Origin: Bacteroidetes/Chlorobi group bacterium ChocPot_Mid
GTDB lineage: Bacteria; Bacteroidota; Ignavibacteria; Kapaibacteriales; UBA2268
Direction: 5' to 3'
Assembly (NCBI GenBank): GCA_003731675.1
Contig: RCNQ01000340.1
Location: 1 to 5,511 of the forward strand
DNA: 5,511 bases
The translations under genes were made by a program, and so were the position numbers. A model generated the notes under the pieces. It worked only from the letters and a program-made list of their open reading frames with translations. It was not told where the DNA came from and did no database searches. Shown one piece after another: positions 1 through 5,146 of the stretch. How positions within the stretch are numbered: the stretch's first letter is position 1; every line of letters starts with the position of its first letter.

Positions 1-93
1 GAAATATTACGTGAACAATATATAAAAACATTATCTGAAGATGAACGAAGATTAAAAAGAATTCTTAAGGTTATTGAACGAGAAAAAAGTTGA
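1..93 (+). CDS. Possible C-terminal end of an upstream small gene (partial)
   Basis: Frame 1 is open from the window edge to a TGA at 91-93, giving 30 residues that begin EILREQYIKTLSEDER and end in a basic, probably helical stretch. The first 16 residues look like a natural small-protein segment. The rest overlaps the start of the nucleotidyltransferase pseudogene (ATG at 41) by 53 bases in another frame. Such a long overlap is unusual for two intact genes, so this frame may have lost its original stop, or the tail may be chance coding. The product is not recognised. Because the left neighbour is decayed, this gene may be broken too. Confidence 0.25.
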   Translation, partial: EILREQYIKTLSEDERRLKRILKVIEREKS

Positions 94-437
94 ATATCTG
101 CTCGTTGGGGGATATTGATATTTGGTATAATCCTTCAGTAGAAAACGTCAACAAGATTATTGATGTAATTGATAAATTTGGCTTTGGTTCATTGGGAATA
201 ACTCATGGTGACTTAACAAAAATCAGCAATGTTATTCAATTTGGTTTGCCTCCGTTTCGCATTGATTAGATGAATGATTTAGATTCACTGAACTTCGATG
301 ATAGCTATAAAAATAAAAAGATTTATGATTACGATGGGCTCACTATAAACTTAATTTCATTCGATGATTTAGTTAAAAACAAGAAAGCCACAGGCAGAAC
401 AAAGGATTTGCTTGATTTGGAGAATTTAATAAGTTAA
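41..437 (+). pseudogene. Broken nucleotidyltransferase (DUF6036/MNT-like fold)
   Basis: Three pieces spell one nucleotidyltransferase-like protein. Piece 1 (frame 2, ATG 41 to about 115) reads MNED, a TAA stop at 53-55, then KEFLRLLNEKKVEYLLVGGY, which is the N-terminal helix and the glycine-rich GG turn of the family. Piece 2 (frame 3, from 111) begins GDIDIWYNP, the metal-binding D-x-D strand, and runs to FGLPPFRID before a TAG at 267-269. Piece 3 (270-437, same frame) runs from MNDLDSLNF to the tail KDLLDLENLIS and its TAA. Intact relatives carry about a dozen residues between LLVGGY and GDIDI (the AV..HG.PR.T segment). Their absence together with the change from frame 2 to frame 3 indicates an internal deletion. 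The TAG sits where family members usually have a leucine (RIDL). The protein cannot be made in full. Relatives are often considered toxin-antitoxin or AbiEii-like enzymes, but no role is assigned here. Piece 3 could in principle restart at ATG 270 as a 55-residue peptide; this is unlikely to be functional without the catalytic half. Confidence 0.8.
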
Positions 438-453
438 AATAAAAGGTGATAAA

Positions 454-687
454 ATGAAACTCAGAGTAGATAAAGAAAGCGACGTATTATATTTCCAGTT
501 CGATGATTCAAAAATTATTGAATCGGAAGAAGTCGAAAAAGGCGCCGTACTCGATTTCAATGCAAATGCCAAAGTCGTTGGTGTTGAATTTTTAAATATC
601 AGTCAAAGAGCATCGTTTGAAGATTTATCGAAATTTAATTACGAAACCCATAATAAAAAAATAAACTTTCCGAAAGTTAAAGAGTAA
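454..687 (+). CDS. DUF2283 family small protein
   Basis: A 77-residue soluble protein with the hallmarks of DUF2283: an N-terminal strand with DKESDVLYFQFDD (residues 6-18), the paired acidic ESEEV segment (24-28), then GAVLDFNANAKVVGVEFLNIS (30-50), the conserved strand-turn-strand core. The start is supported by AAAGGTGAT at 442-450, directly before the ATG. It lies 16 bases after the end of the nucleotidyltransferase pseudogene, so the two were probably one transcript. DUF2283 proteins are commonly found next to small DUF4258 proteins in what look like toxin-antitoxin pairs, but no DUF4258 gene is seen here, so it may be an orphan. The family function is not established. The tail after residue 65 (basic, NKKINFPKVKE) is not conserved, and its stop codon is the first three bases of a tandem repeat, so the C-terminus may have been reshaped by the repeat. 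Confidence 0.85.
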   Translation: MKLRVDKESDVLYFQFDDSKIIESEEVEKGAVLDFNANAKVVGVEFLNISQRASFEDLSKFNYETHNKKINFPKVKE

Positions 688-726
688 TTCGTAATTCCTA
701 ATTCGTAATTGCTAATTCGTAATTGA
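685..726 (+). repeat. 14-bp tandem repeat, three units
   Basis: Three adjacent units, at 685-698, 699-712 and 713-726, share TAATTCGTAATT followed by CC, GC or GA. The array starts exactly on the TAA stop codon of the DUF2283 gene. No coding function is visible. A related two-unit array with the same 14-bp period lies at 2327-2358. Confidence 0.85.
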
Positions 727-730
727 ATTT

Positions 731-765
731 CTCTCCCATTTTGATGAAAACGAAACCGACTTACG
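731..765 (-). pseudogene. Possible remnant of a DUF35 gene 3' end
   Basis: Bases 733-762 match 2409-2438, inside the intact DUF35 gene, at 25 of 30 positions, with 11 matching bases in a row at one end. Read on the minus strand in the equivalent frame, it gives VGFVFIKMGEK against VEFVFRKMGEE in the intact protein. An in-frame stop lies just upstream (TAA read on the minus strand near 763-765). Downstream the frame runs into the 14-bp repeat. If real, this is about 35 bases of a decayed second copy or relative of the DUF35 gene. The match is short, so chance similarity is not excluded. Confidence 0.4.
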
Positions 766-829
766 AGCTAATAGAAATATTCGATTTTTTTAAAATTATA
801 AAAATAGTAATAACTACTACATAAAAATC

Positions 830-853
830 ACATTTTGTACTACATTTTGTTGT
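830..853 (+). repeat. 12-bp tandem duplication
   Basis: Two adjacent 12-base units (830-841 and 842-853) agree at 10 of 12 positions and share ACATTTTGT. They lie about 60 to 80 bases before the start of the cysteine-rich protein gene and run into the TTG microsatellite. A regulatory role is possible but not shown. Confidence 0.6.
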
Positions 854-861
854 TGTTGTTG
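847..861 (+). repeat. (TTG)5 microsatellite
   Basis: Five uninterrupted TTG triplets, 50 bases before the ATG at 911. A TATATA (876-881) lies 17 bases downstream of one TTGTTG (853-858), the spacing expected between -35 and -10 elements, so the repeat may sit inside the promoter of the 911-2248 gene pair. The match to a -35 consensus is weak and the promoter is not confirmed. Confidence 0.6.
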
Positions 862-910
862 TATTTAAATTTTTTTATATATAGTTTTCAAATTTAATTA
901 TGAAGGACTT

Positions 911-1372
911 ATGTGGGCATCAAAATACTTCAATTTTAGAACTTCAAGGAAGTACTTTTTATTATTGGCTTTTTTACTAATGATTTTTACATCATCTTGG
1001 ATTTTGAAATCTTGTTGTGATGGAGAAACAGTACAATTATGTCTTGATATTCAGTTAACTGGTGAGCAATGCTACGAATGTGAAGGGGATATTTACAGAA
1101 CTACTTTGGGAGTATCTGCTGGTAATTCATTTAAACACGTCTATCTTGATTCTCAACATAACCAACCGCCGTATACTATTTGTTTAGGAGTAAATGAAAA
1201 TGGAGGTGATGCGATGAATATCATATTTCAGCAATATTGTGAATTAGGTCCGCAAGAGTATGGTCAAACTATTTGTACTTCCCAACCAGGTTTGAAAACA
1301 ATAAGATCTTGTGACAAAGATTATCGAATGAGAGTTAAATTAATTTGTACATGTGTACACAGACACCTGTAA
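911..1372 (+). CDS. Small cysteine-rich exported protein, unknown function
   Basis: A 153-residue protein, not recognised as any named family. It has a basic start (R10, R13, K14), a hydrophobic segment at about residues 15-32 (YFLLLAFLLMIFTSSWIL), then LKSCC at 32-36. This is an export signal. Cys35 could be lipidated (L at -3, S at -1), although K at -2 makes the lipobox imperfect; otherwise it is a signal peptide or anchor. The mature part has ten further cysteines (36, 44, 54, 57, 91, 110, 122, 134, 146, 148), including C-x-x-C at 54-57 and C-x-C at 146-148. An even number suggests a disulfide-stabilised extracytoplasmic fold. The C-xx-C could alternatively bind a metal or act in redox. 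GAAGGA at 902-907 lies only 3 bases before the ATG, a tight but usable ribosome site. The gene is very AT-rich. It precedes a lipoprotein gene by 48 bases on the same strand, probably in one transcript. Confidence 0.75.
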   Translation: MWASKYFNFRTSRKYFLLLAFLLMIFTSSWILKSCCDGETVQLCLDIQLTGEQCYECEGDIYRTTLGVSAGNSFKHVYLDSQHNQPPYTICLGVNENGGDAMNIIFQQYCELGPQEYGQTICTSQPGLKTIRSCDKDYRMRVKLICTCVHRHL

Positions 1373-1420
1373 ATTTTTTCTAGAATAAAATACTTTTTTT
1401 TATAAATAAGGGAGATTGAA

Positions 1421-2248
1421 ATGAAATTCAATAATTTAAAAATCGGGATAAAGGTAATTTCTGTAATTATTTTATCTATAATATTATATAATTGTAATGA
1501 AGAAAATATTAATAAGCCAAACAAGAAAGATGACTATAAAAAAATTAGATGGTCATTGCAAAATCCTCCTACCATAAGTGATAGTTATGATGGAGAATTT
1601 TATTGCTTAAAAAGTTCAGGTAAAATGAGTTTAGCCAATTATGAAGATACCACAATAAATTATAAGGTTATTGATATTCCGCTGACAACATCATCCCAGT
1701 CAATTTTTGGCGATTGGGAAAAAATCTCATATGCTGAGATTAATGGAGCTGCTTACACTGAATATACAAATAATAATCAAACTTATTATGCTCATGATTC
1801 GCCAACTATTAATGTTGATGGTAGCAACAATATCTTTACTTACCAGTTGGTTGCAGGATCAACTGTTTATCGCGATACTGTAGCTGTTGAGACACCAGTT
1901 ATTAATTTTACCACACCAACATTTATGCAATCTATCAGTAGAAATAATGATTTAACAATTACATGGTCTGCTTCGAATTACCAGGATGACTATGTAGAAA
2001 TTTCATTACAAGGAAAACCAATAATTCCTATTAATGGGGTTGATACGACTTACAATATTTCATATTTTTCTGATTATTCAGACGATACCGGTACTTTTGT
2101 AATACCCTCAAATATTTTGGCAAGTTTTGTTCAGAGTTATGCTACATTAACTATTAATAGGGGATATTATAAAGAATTTACTCATGATGGTAAGACATTT
2201 TTATTAATTATATCAACTGCAAGAGCAATTGATATTAAATTAGAATAA
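1421..2248 (+). CDS. Lipoprotein with probable Ig-like beta-sandwich domain
   Basis: A 275-residue protein. The N-terminus is a lipoprotein signal: basic residues K7 and K11, hydrophobic 12-23, lipobox L22-Y23-N24-C25, then NEEN. It should be lipidated at Cys25 and sit in the envelope, probably the outer membrane. Residues 26-45 are a charged linker. Residues 45-155 form a beta-rich region of unknown type. The C-terminal part (about 157-275) looks like an Ig-like or similar beta-sandwich domain: TPVINFT, then LTITWSASNYQDDYVEISL, then DDTGTFVIPSNILASF and ATLTINRG. This pattern, with a 'dxGxFxIP' strand followed by a short helix and an 'LxIxRg' strand, recurs in bacterial surface lipoproteins. 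AAGGGAGA at 1408-1415 is a good ribosome site that fixes the start. A terminator follows at 2291-2325. Function is unknown; a surface binding or structural role together with the preceding cysteine-rich protein is an inference from proximity only. Confidence 0.8.
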   Translation: MKFNNLKIGIKVISVIILSIILYNCNEENINKPNKKDDYKKIRWSLQNPPTISDSYDGEFYCLKSSGKMSLANYEDTTINYKVIDIPLTTSSQSIFGDWEKISYAEINGAAYTEYTNNNQTYYAHDSPTINVDGSNNIFTYQLVAGSTVYRDTVAVETPVINFTTPTFMQSISRNNDLTITWSASNYQDDYVEISLQGKPIIPINGVDTTYNISYFSDYSDDTGTFVIPSNILASFVQSYATLTINRGYYKEFTHDGKTFLLIISTARAIDIKLE

Positions 2249-2290
2249 AGGTAGCTTCATTAAAATAATTCAATAAAAAAAATTAAATTA

Positions 2291-2325
2291 AAAAACCCGC
2301 CCGGAACAACTCCAGACGGGTTTTT
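2291..2325. terminator. Bidirectional rho-independent terminator
   Basis: A nine-pair stem, AAAAACCCG (2291-2299) with CGGGTTTTT (2317-2325), continues inward through imperfect pairs including GGA/TCC, leaving a loop of about 5 bases (ACAAC). The A-tract on one side and T-tract on the other make it work on both strands. It therefore ends the plus-strand lipoprotein transcript and the convergent minus-strand transcript that finishes with the DUF35 gene at 2356. Confidence 0.9.
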
Positions 2326-2326
2326 C

Positions 2327-2358
2327 ATTATCAATTTACAATTATCAATTGTTAATTA
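2327..2358 (+). repeat. 14-bp-period repeat, two units plus a partial third
   Basis: Units at 2327-2340 and 2341-2354 share ATTATCAATT and agree at 11 of 14 bases; ATTA at 2355-2358 begins a third. The TTA at 2356-2358 is the stop codon (TAA) of the minus-strand DUF35 gene. The period and the AATT core match the array at 685-726, so the two appear related. Confidence 0.6.
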
Positions 2359-2745
2359 CACAAGAATCGCTTTATAGCAATAATTAATAATTCCCGATTC
2401 TCCTTCTTCTCCCATTTTGCGGAAGACGAATTCGACTTTGCCTCCGATTTTTACATCGGCTATGTTGCAATCAACGATTTGTGCTGTCAATCTTGCACCT
2501 TCGTCCGTTTCGATTATCGCAACAGGGAAGGGCGTTTGCTTAGAGAAAGCATCTGCGGCAATGTGTATTACTGTATATGTAACTATCTTGCCCGTGCCTT
2601 TCAAAGTAATCTTCTCAGATTTTTGAGTATTAGACACTGGACTGATGTACCTTGTAGCAAGCGATACATAGCCATCGCTGAATTTTTGAGCTTCCAATCT
2701 GTATCTGTGCGGAATCTCACGTGTATATCTTTGACTGTTTGCCAT
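2356..2745 (-). CDS. DUF35 OB-fold protein of the thiolase/HMG-CoA synthase complex, without zinc-ribbon cysteines
   Basis: A 129-residue cytoplasmic protein. In archaea the DUF35 protein bridges acetoacetyl-CoA thiolase and HMG-CoA synthase so that the intermediate passes between them without release. Family landmarks: N-terminal helix with REIPHRYRLEAQ (9-20), then the zinc-ribbon region (about 21-45), then the OB fold with LKGTGKIVTYTVIH (48-61), PFPVAIIETDEG (72-83), TAQIVDCN (87-94) and the terminal VEFVFRKMGEEGESGIINYCYK (104-125). Typical relatives carry two CxxC knuckles in the ribbon. Here they read KFSDGY and ISPVSN: all four cysteines are gone, and the only cysteines (93, 123) lie in the OB fold. 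A longer reading from 2775 exists, but the ATG at 2745 is preferred: it has a strong ribosome site, it gives the standard family N-terminus, and its A is also the last base of the thiolase stop (TAATG), indicating translational coupling. It is last in the operon, just before the shared terminator. Confidence 0.9.
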   Translation of the reverse strand: MANSQRYTREIPHRYRLEAQKFSDGYVSLATRYISPVSNTQKSEKITLKGTGKIVTYTVIHIAADAFSKQTPFPVAIIETDEGARLTAQIVDCNIADVKIGGKVEFVFRKMGEEGESGIINYCYKAILV

Positions 2746-3893
2746 TATACTGCCTCCAAAATATGTACAACACAACTACCACCGGAACCACCCATGTTTT
2801 GAGTCATACCGAGCTTAATATTAGGAACCTGTCTTTTTCCTGCTTCGCCTCTAAGCTGTTCGACAGCTTCGATAACCTGTGCAACACCTGTTGCTCCAAC
2901 AGGATGTCCTTTTGCCTTCAAACCACCACTGGAGTTAAGAACGACTTTACCTCCATAAGTTGCCTGACCTTCGGCTATTGCTTTGCCTGCTTTACCGTAA
3001 TCGAAGAAACCGAGTTCTTCGGCAACGATAATTTCAGCAATAGAGAAGCAATCGTGAACTTCGCAGAACGAAATGTCTTCCGGCTTTGCACCAGCCATTT
3101 TGTAAGCACGTTCAGCCGCTAATCTTACAGCATCGAGCCGTGTTACGTCTTTATGGTCATGAAGTGCAATCGGACCTGTTGCAGCTCCAATGCCTTTAAT
3201 CTTTATCGGATTTTTTGTAAATTCCTTAGCTCTGTCGAGTGGGCAAAGAATGACAGCCGCGGCACCATCAGTAATAGGGGAGCAGTCCATCAATCTCAAG
3301 GGGTCTGCAACCATAGCCGAGTTCATCACGGTTTTCAAGTCAATTTCAAATGCATACTGAGCATTTTTGTTTCCAACTGAATGTCTGTGATTTTTAATCG
3401 GAACCTGAGCAAGTTCTTCACGTGTCAAACCGTATTGATGCATATAAGCATTAGCCATCATAGCATAAAGACCCGGGAAAGTAACACCATGGAATGCTTC
3501 AAATTCCTGGTCAGATGCAGTAGCAAGGATGAACGAGCCATCGTCGGCATCCCACATTTTTTCAACACCACCAGCAAGAACAATATCGCTCATACCTGAT
3601 GCAACTTCCAAATAAGCTGATTTAACAGACAAGCCACCCGAAGCACAAGCCGATTCAACTCTTGTTGCAGGAATACCTCTTTGACCAATGTAATCAGCCA
3701 TTACCGAAGCAATATGTTCCTGATAAACATAAAGCCCTGAAGACATAGCTCCTACATAAAGAGCGTCAAGCTTTTCGACACCAGCATTTTCCATAGCTTT
3801 CAATGCGGCTTCTGCGAACATATCCCTGATGGATTGGTTCCATAGCTCACCGAATCTGGTCATGCCGACGCCAATAATAGCAACATCACGCAT
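2745..3893 (-). CDS. Acetyl-CoA C-acetyltransferase, archaeal/SCP2-type thiolase
   Basis: A 382-residue thiolase that would condense two acetyl-CoA to acetoacetyl-CoA in the cytoplasm, the first step of the mevalonate route. Visible landmarks: N-terminal VAIIGVGMTRFG (4-15); nucleophile Cys83 in VESACASGG; KNHRHSVGNKNAQY (167-180); DCSPITDGAAAVIL (203-216); EVHDCFSIAE (278-287), where His280 replaces the Asn of classical NEAF; and GGLKAKGHPVGATG with His330. The C-terminal NMGGSGGS (366-373) has Asn where classical biosynthetic thiolases have their second catalytic Cys. That combination is typical of SCP2/archaeal-type thiolases that work with HMG-CoA synthase and DUF35. Length is normal and no lesions are seen. 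The start is supported by GGAGG at 3903-3907. It lies 38 bases after the HMG-CoA synthase gene and overlaps the DUF35 start by one base. Other acyl-CoA substrates cannot be excluded from sequence alone. Confidence 0.92.
   Translation of the reverse strand: MRDVAIIGVGMTRFGELWNQSIRDMFAEAALKAMENAGVEKLDALYVGAMSSGLYVYQEHIASVMADYIGQRGIPATRVESACASGGLSVKSAYLEVASGMSDIVLAGGVEKMWDADDGSFILATASDQEFEAFHGVTFPGLYAMMANAYMHQYGLTREELAQVPIKNHRHSVGNKNAQYAFEIDLKTVMNSAMVADPLRLMDCSPITDGAAAVILCPLDRAKEFTKNPIKIKGIGAATGPIALHDHKDVTRLDAVRLAAERAYKMAGAKPEDISFCEVHDCFSIAEIIVAEELGFFDYGKAGKAIAEGQATYGGKVVLNSSGGLKAKGHPVGATGVAQVIEAVEQLRGEAGKRQVPNIKLGMTQNMGGSGGSCVVHILEAV
2753..2757 (-). promoter_or_regulatory. Ribosome binding site deciding the DUF35 start
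   Basis: GGAGG on the minus strand, 7 bases before the ATG at 2745 and inside the last codons of the thiolase gene. It favours the 129-residue product over an upstream in-frame ATG at 2775, whose extra residues (MCCTYFGGSI) are simply thiolase coding sequence read in another frame. Confidence 0.85.
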
Positions 3894-3931
3894 ATAATTT
3901 TTCCTCCATTAATATTTTAAAATTCATTTTC

Positions 3932-4981
3932 TTAGTAAACATTAAATCTGATTTTTTTCCTATAAGCAACATATTTACCGTAGTCAAGATAAATCTTCTT
4001 GCTTTCCAGCATTTCGCGGATTTTTGGTGCTTTATCTTGAACTTGTGAAATTCTGTCCGTTGCCTGAAAAATAAATCCGTCACTTCCTGCTCCTGAACCA
4101 AATGATATCATAAAGCACTTTTCTCCGGGTTTCAATACATCGAGTATTGCTGATAAACCCGTTGGAGATGAGCCAGAATATGTGTTACCCATAAGGTTAA
4201 CAACCCAGCCCTGTTCCATTTGTTTGTTAGTGAAGCCAAGAGTTTTGCCTGCTTTCAGCGGGAATTTCCCGTTTGGCATGTGGAATACTGCATGTGCAAA
4301 ATCCTCTGGTTTATGACCTGACTTTTCGAGCAATCCTCTTGCACAGCCTAAGACATGTTTAAAATATGCTGGTTCACCAGTGAAACGTCCACCATGTCGT
4401 GGATAGTGCTGATACTCACGTCTCCAGAAGTCGGCGGTATCGCTTGTGAAAGAATATGTATCAATTACTTCTGCAATAACGTTTTCTTTACCGAAAATAA
4501 AAGCTGAACCACCTGCAGAAGCAGAATATTCAAGAGCATCGCCTGGTGCTCCTTGTGATGTATCTGCACCAATGCCCATAGAATATTCCATATTGCCAGA
4601 TTTAACATGGCTGTAAGATACAAACATTGCCTCGGCTCCTGCTTTGCATGCAAACTCAAAATCTGCAACGTGAACATCGGGACCGATTCCTAATGCATCA
4701 ATTAATATTGTACCTGATGGTTTTACAGCATAGGGATGTGATTCAGAACCGATATATACAGCTCCTATTTTCTTAGGGTCAATCTCTGCCCTTTTCAGTG
4801 CATTTTTAGCTGCAGCTACGGATATAGTAATGGTGTCTTCATCAATTCCAGGTACCGTTTTCTCGCGCATTAACAAGCCATTTTCAATAGTATTAGCATC
4901 GTCACCCCATTGCTCTGCTATTGTTCTTGTTTTAATTCGATACGCAGGAACGTAAGAACCATAACCGACTATTCCTATCAT
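3932..4981 (-). CDS. Hydroxymethylglutaryl-CoA synthase, archaeal type
   Basis: A 349-residue enzyme joining acetyl-CoA and acetoacetyl-CoA to HMG-CoA, the precursor of mevalonate. Landmarks: IGIVGYGSYVPAYRI (2-16); MREKTVPGIDEDTITIS (38-54), typical of the archaeal subfamily; Glu80 in GSESHPYAVKP; nucleophile Cys112 in ADFEFACKAG; His234 in FHMPNGKFP; and GNTYSGSSPTGLSAIL (265-280). Together these give the Glu-Cys-His triad. The C-terminus ends YVAYRKKIRFNVY, a usual short tail. Length matches archaeal enzymes and is shorter than the eukaryotic or firmicute forms. The start at 4981 follows the ribosome site GGAG (4987-4990). It is the first of three tightly packed genes (synthase, thiolase, DUF35), the gene order seen in many archaea. 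It could also feed a branched-chain or polyketide-type pathway rather than isoprenoids; the linkage to thiolase and DUF35 makes mevalonate the best reading. Confidence 0.93.
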   Translation of the reverse strand: MIGIVGYGSYVPAYRIKTRTIAEQWGDDANTIENGLLMREKTVPGIDEDTITISVAAAKNALKRAEIDPKKIGAVYIGSESHPYAVKPSGTILIDALGIGPDVHVADFEFACKAGAEAMFVSYSHVKSGNMEYSMGIGADTSQGAPGDALEYSASAGGSAFIFGKENVIAEVIDTYSFTSDTADFWRREYQHYPRHGGRFTGEPAYFKHVLGCARGLLEKSGHKPEDFAHAVFHMPNGKFPLKAGKTLGFTNKQMEQGWVVNLMGNTYSGSSPTGLSAILDVLKPGEKCFMISFGSGAGSDGFIFQATDRISQVQDKAPKIREMLESKKIYLDYGKYVAYRKKIRFNVY

Positions 4982-5146
4982 ATTTACTCCATTTATTTAT
5001 TAAACATATTTGTTATTTATAATTTTTTTCTAAAACTTTTTGATTCCTTTAATTTTTATTGAGAATTTTAAAAAATAGTGAGAACCAGTAAAAAATTCTG
5101 AAAATTCATCAATATTAATTATTAAGTTACGGTAAATTTTCTAAAA
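4982..5146 (-). other. Gene-free AT-rich gap between acyl-CoA dehydrogenase and HMG-CoA synthase
   Basis: These 165 bases hold no credible open frame. They contain the ribosome site of the HMG-CoA synthase gene next to the start and must otherwise carry any promoter for the three-gene set. I could not pick out a convincing -35/-10 pair or a Bacteroidota-type TAnnTTTG box. The best dyad (AGAATTTT at 5062-5069 with AAAATTCT at 5092-5099) is weak, with a 22-base loop. The size of the gap suggests the three downstream genes may have their own promoter. Confidence 0.5.

Noticed and set aside
685..726. Possible CRISPR array
   Set aside because: Units are only 14 bp, directly adjacent and without spacers, so this is a simple tandem repeat.
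1321..1524. Minus-strand open frame across the gap between the two envelope genes
   Set aside because: It overlaps both better-supported plus-strand genes and gives an Ile/Leu-rich peptide as expected from AT-rich DNA; no supporting motif.
2746..2775. Upstream ATG giving a DUF35 protein 10 residues longer
   Set aside because: The extra residues are thiolase coding sequence read in a different frame; GGAGG at 2753-2757 and family length favour the ATG at 2745.
2479..3599. Several plus-strand open frames (2417-2626, 2479-2802, 2721-3122, 3153-3380, 3381-3599)
   Set aside because: They lie antisense to the strongly supported DUF35 and thiolase genes, give compositionally odd cysteine- and phenylalanine-rich peptides, and have no clear ribosome sites.
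3886..4677. Minus-strand frames at 3886-4101 and 4465-4677
   Set aside because: They are alternative frames of the HMG-CoA synthase gene, whose own frame contains all catalytic motifs.
5062..5099. Inverted repeat as a terminator for the acyl-CoA dehydrogenase
   Set aside because: Only eight A/T-dominated pairs with a 22-base loop and no GC-rich core; expected by chance in such AT-rich DNA.
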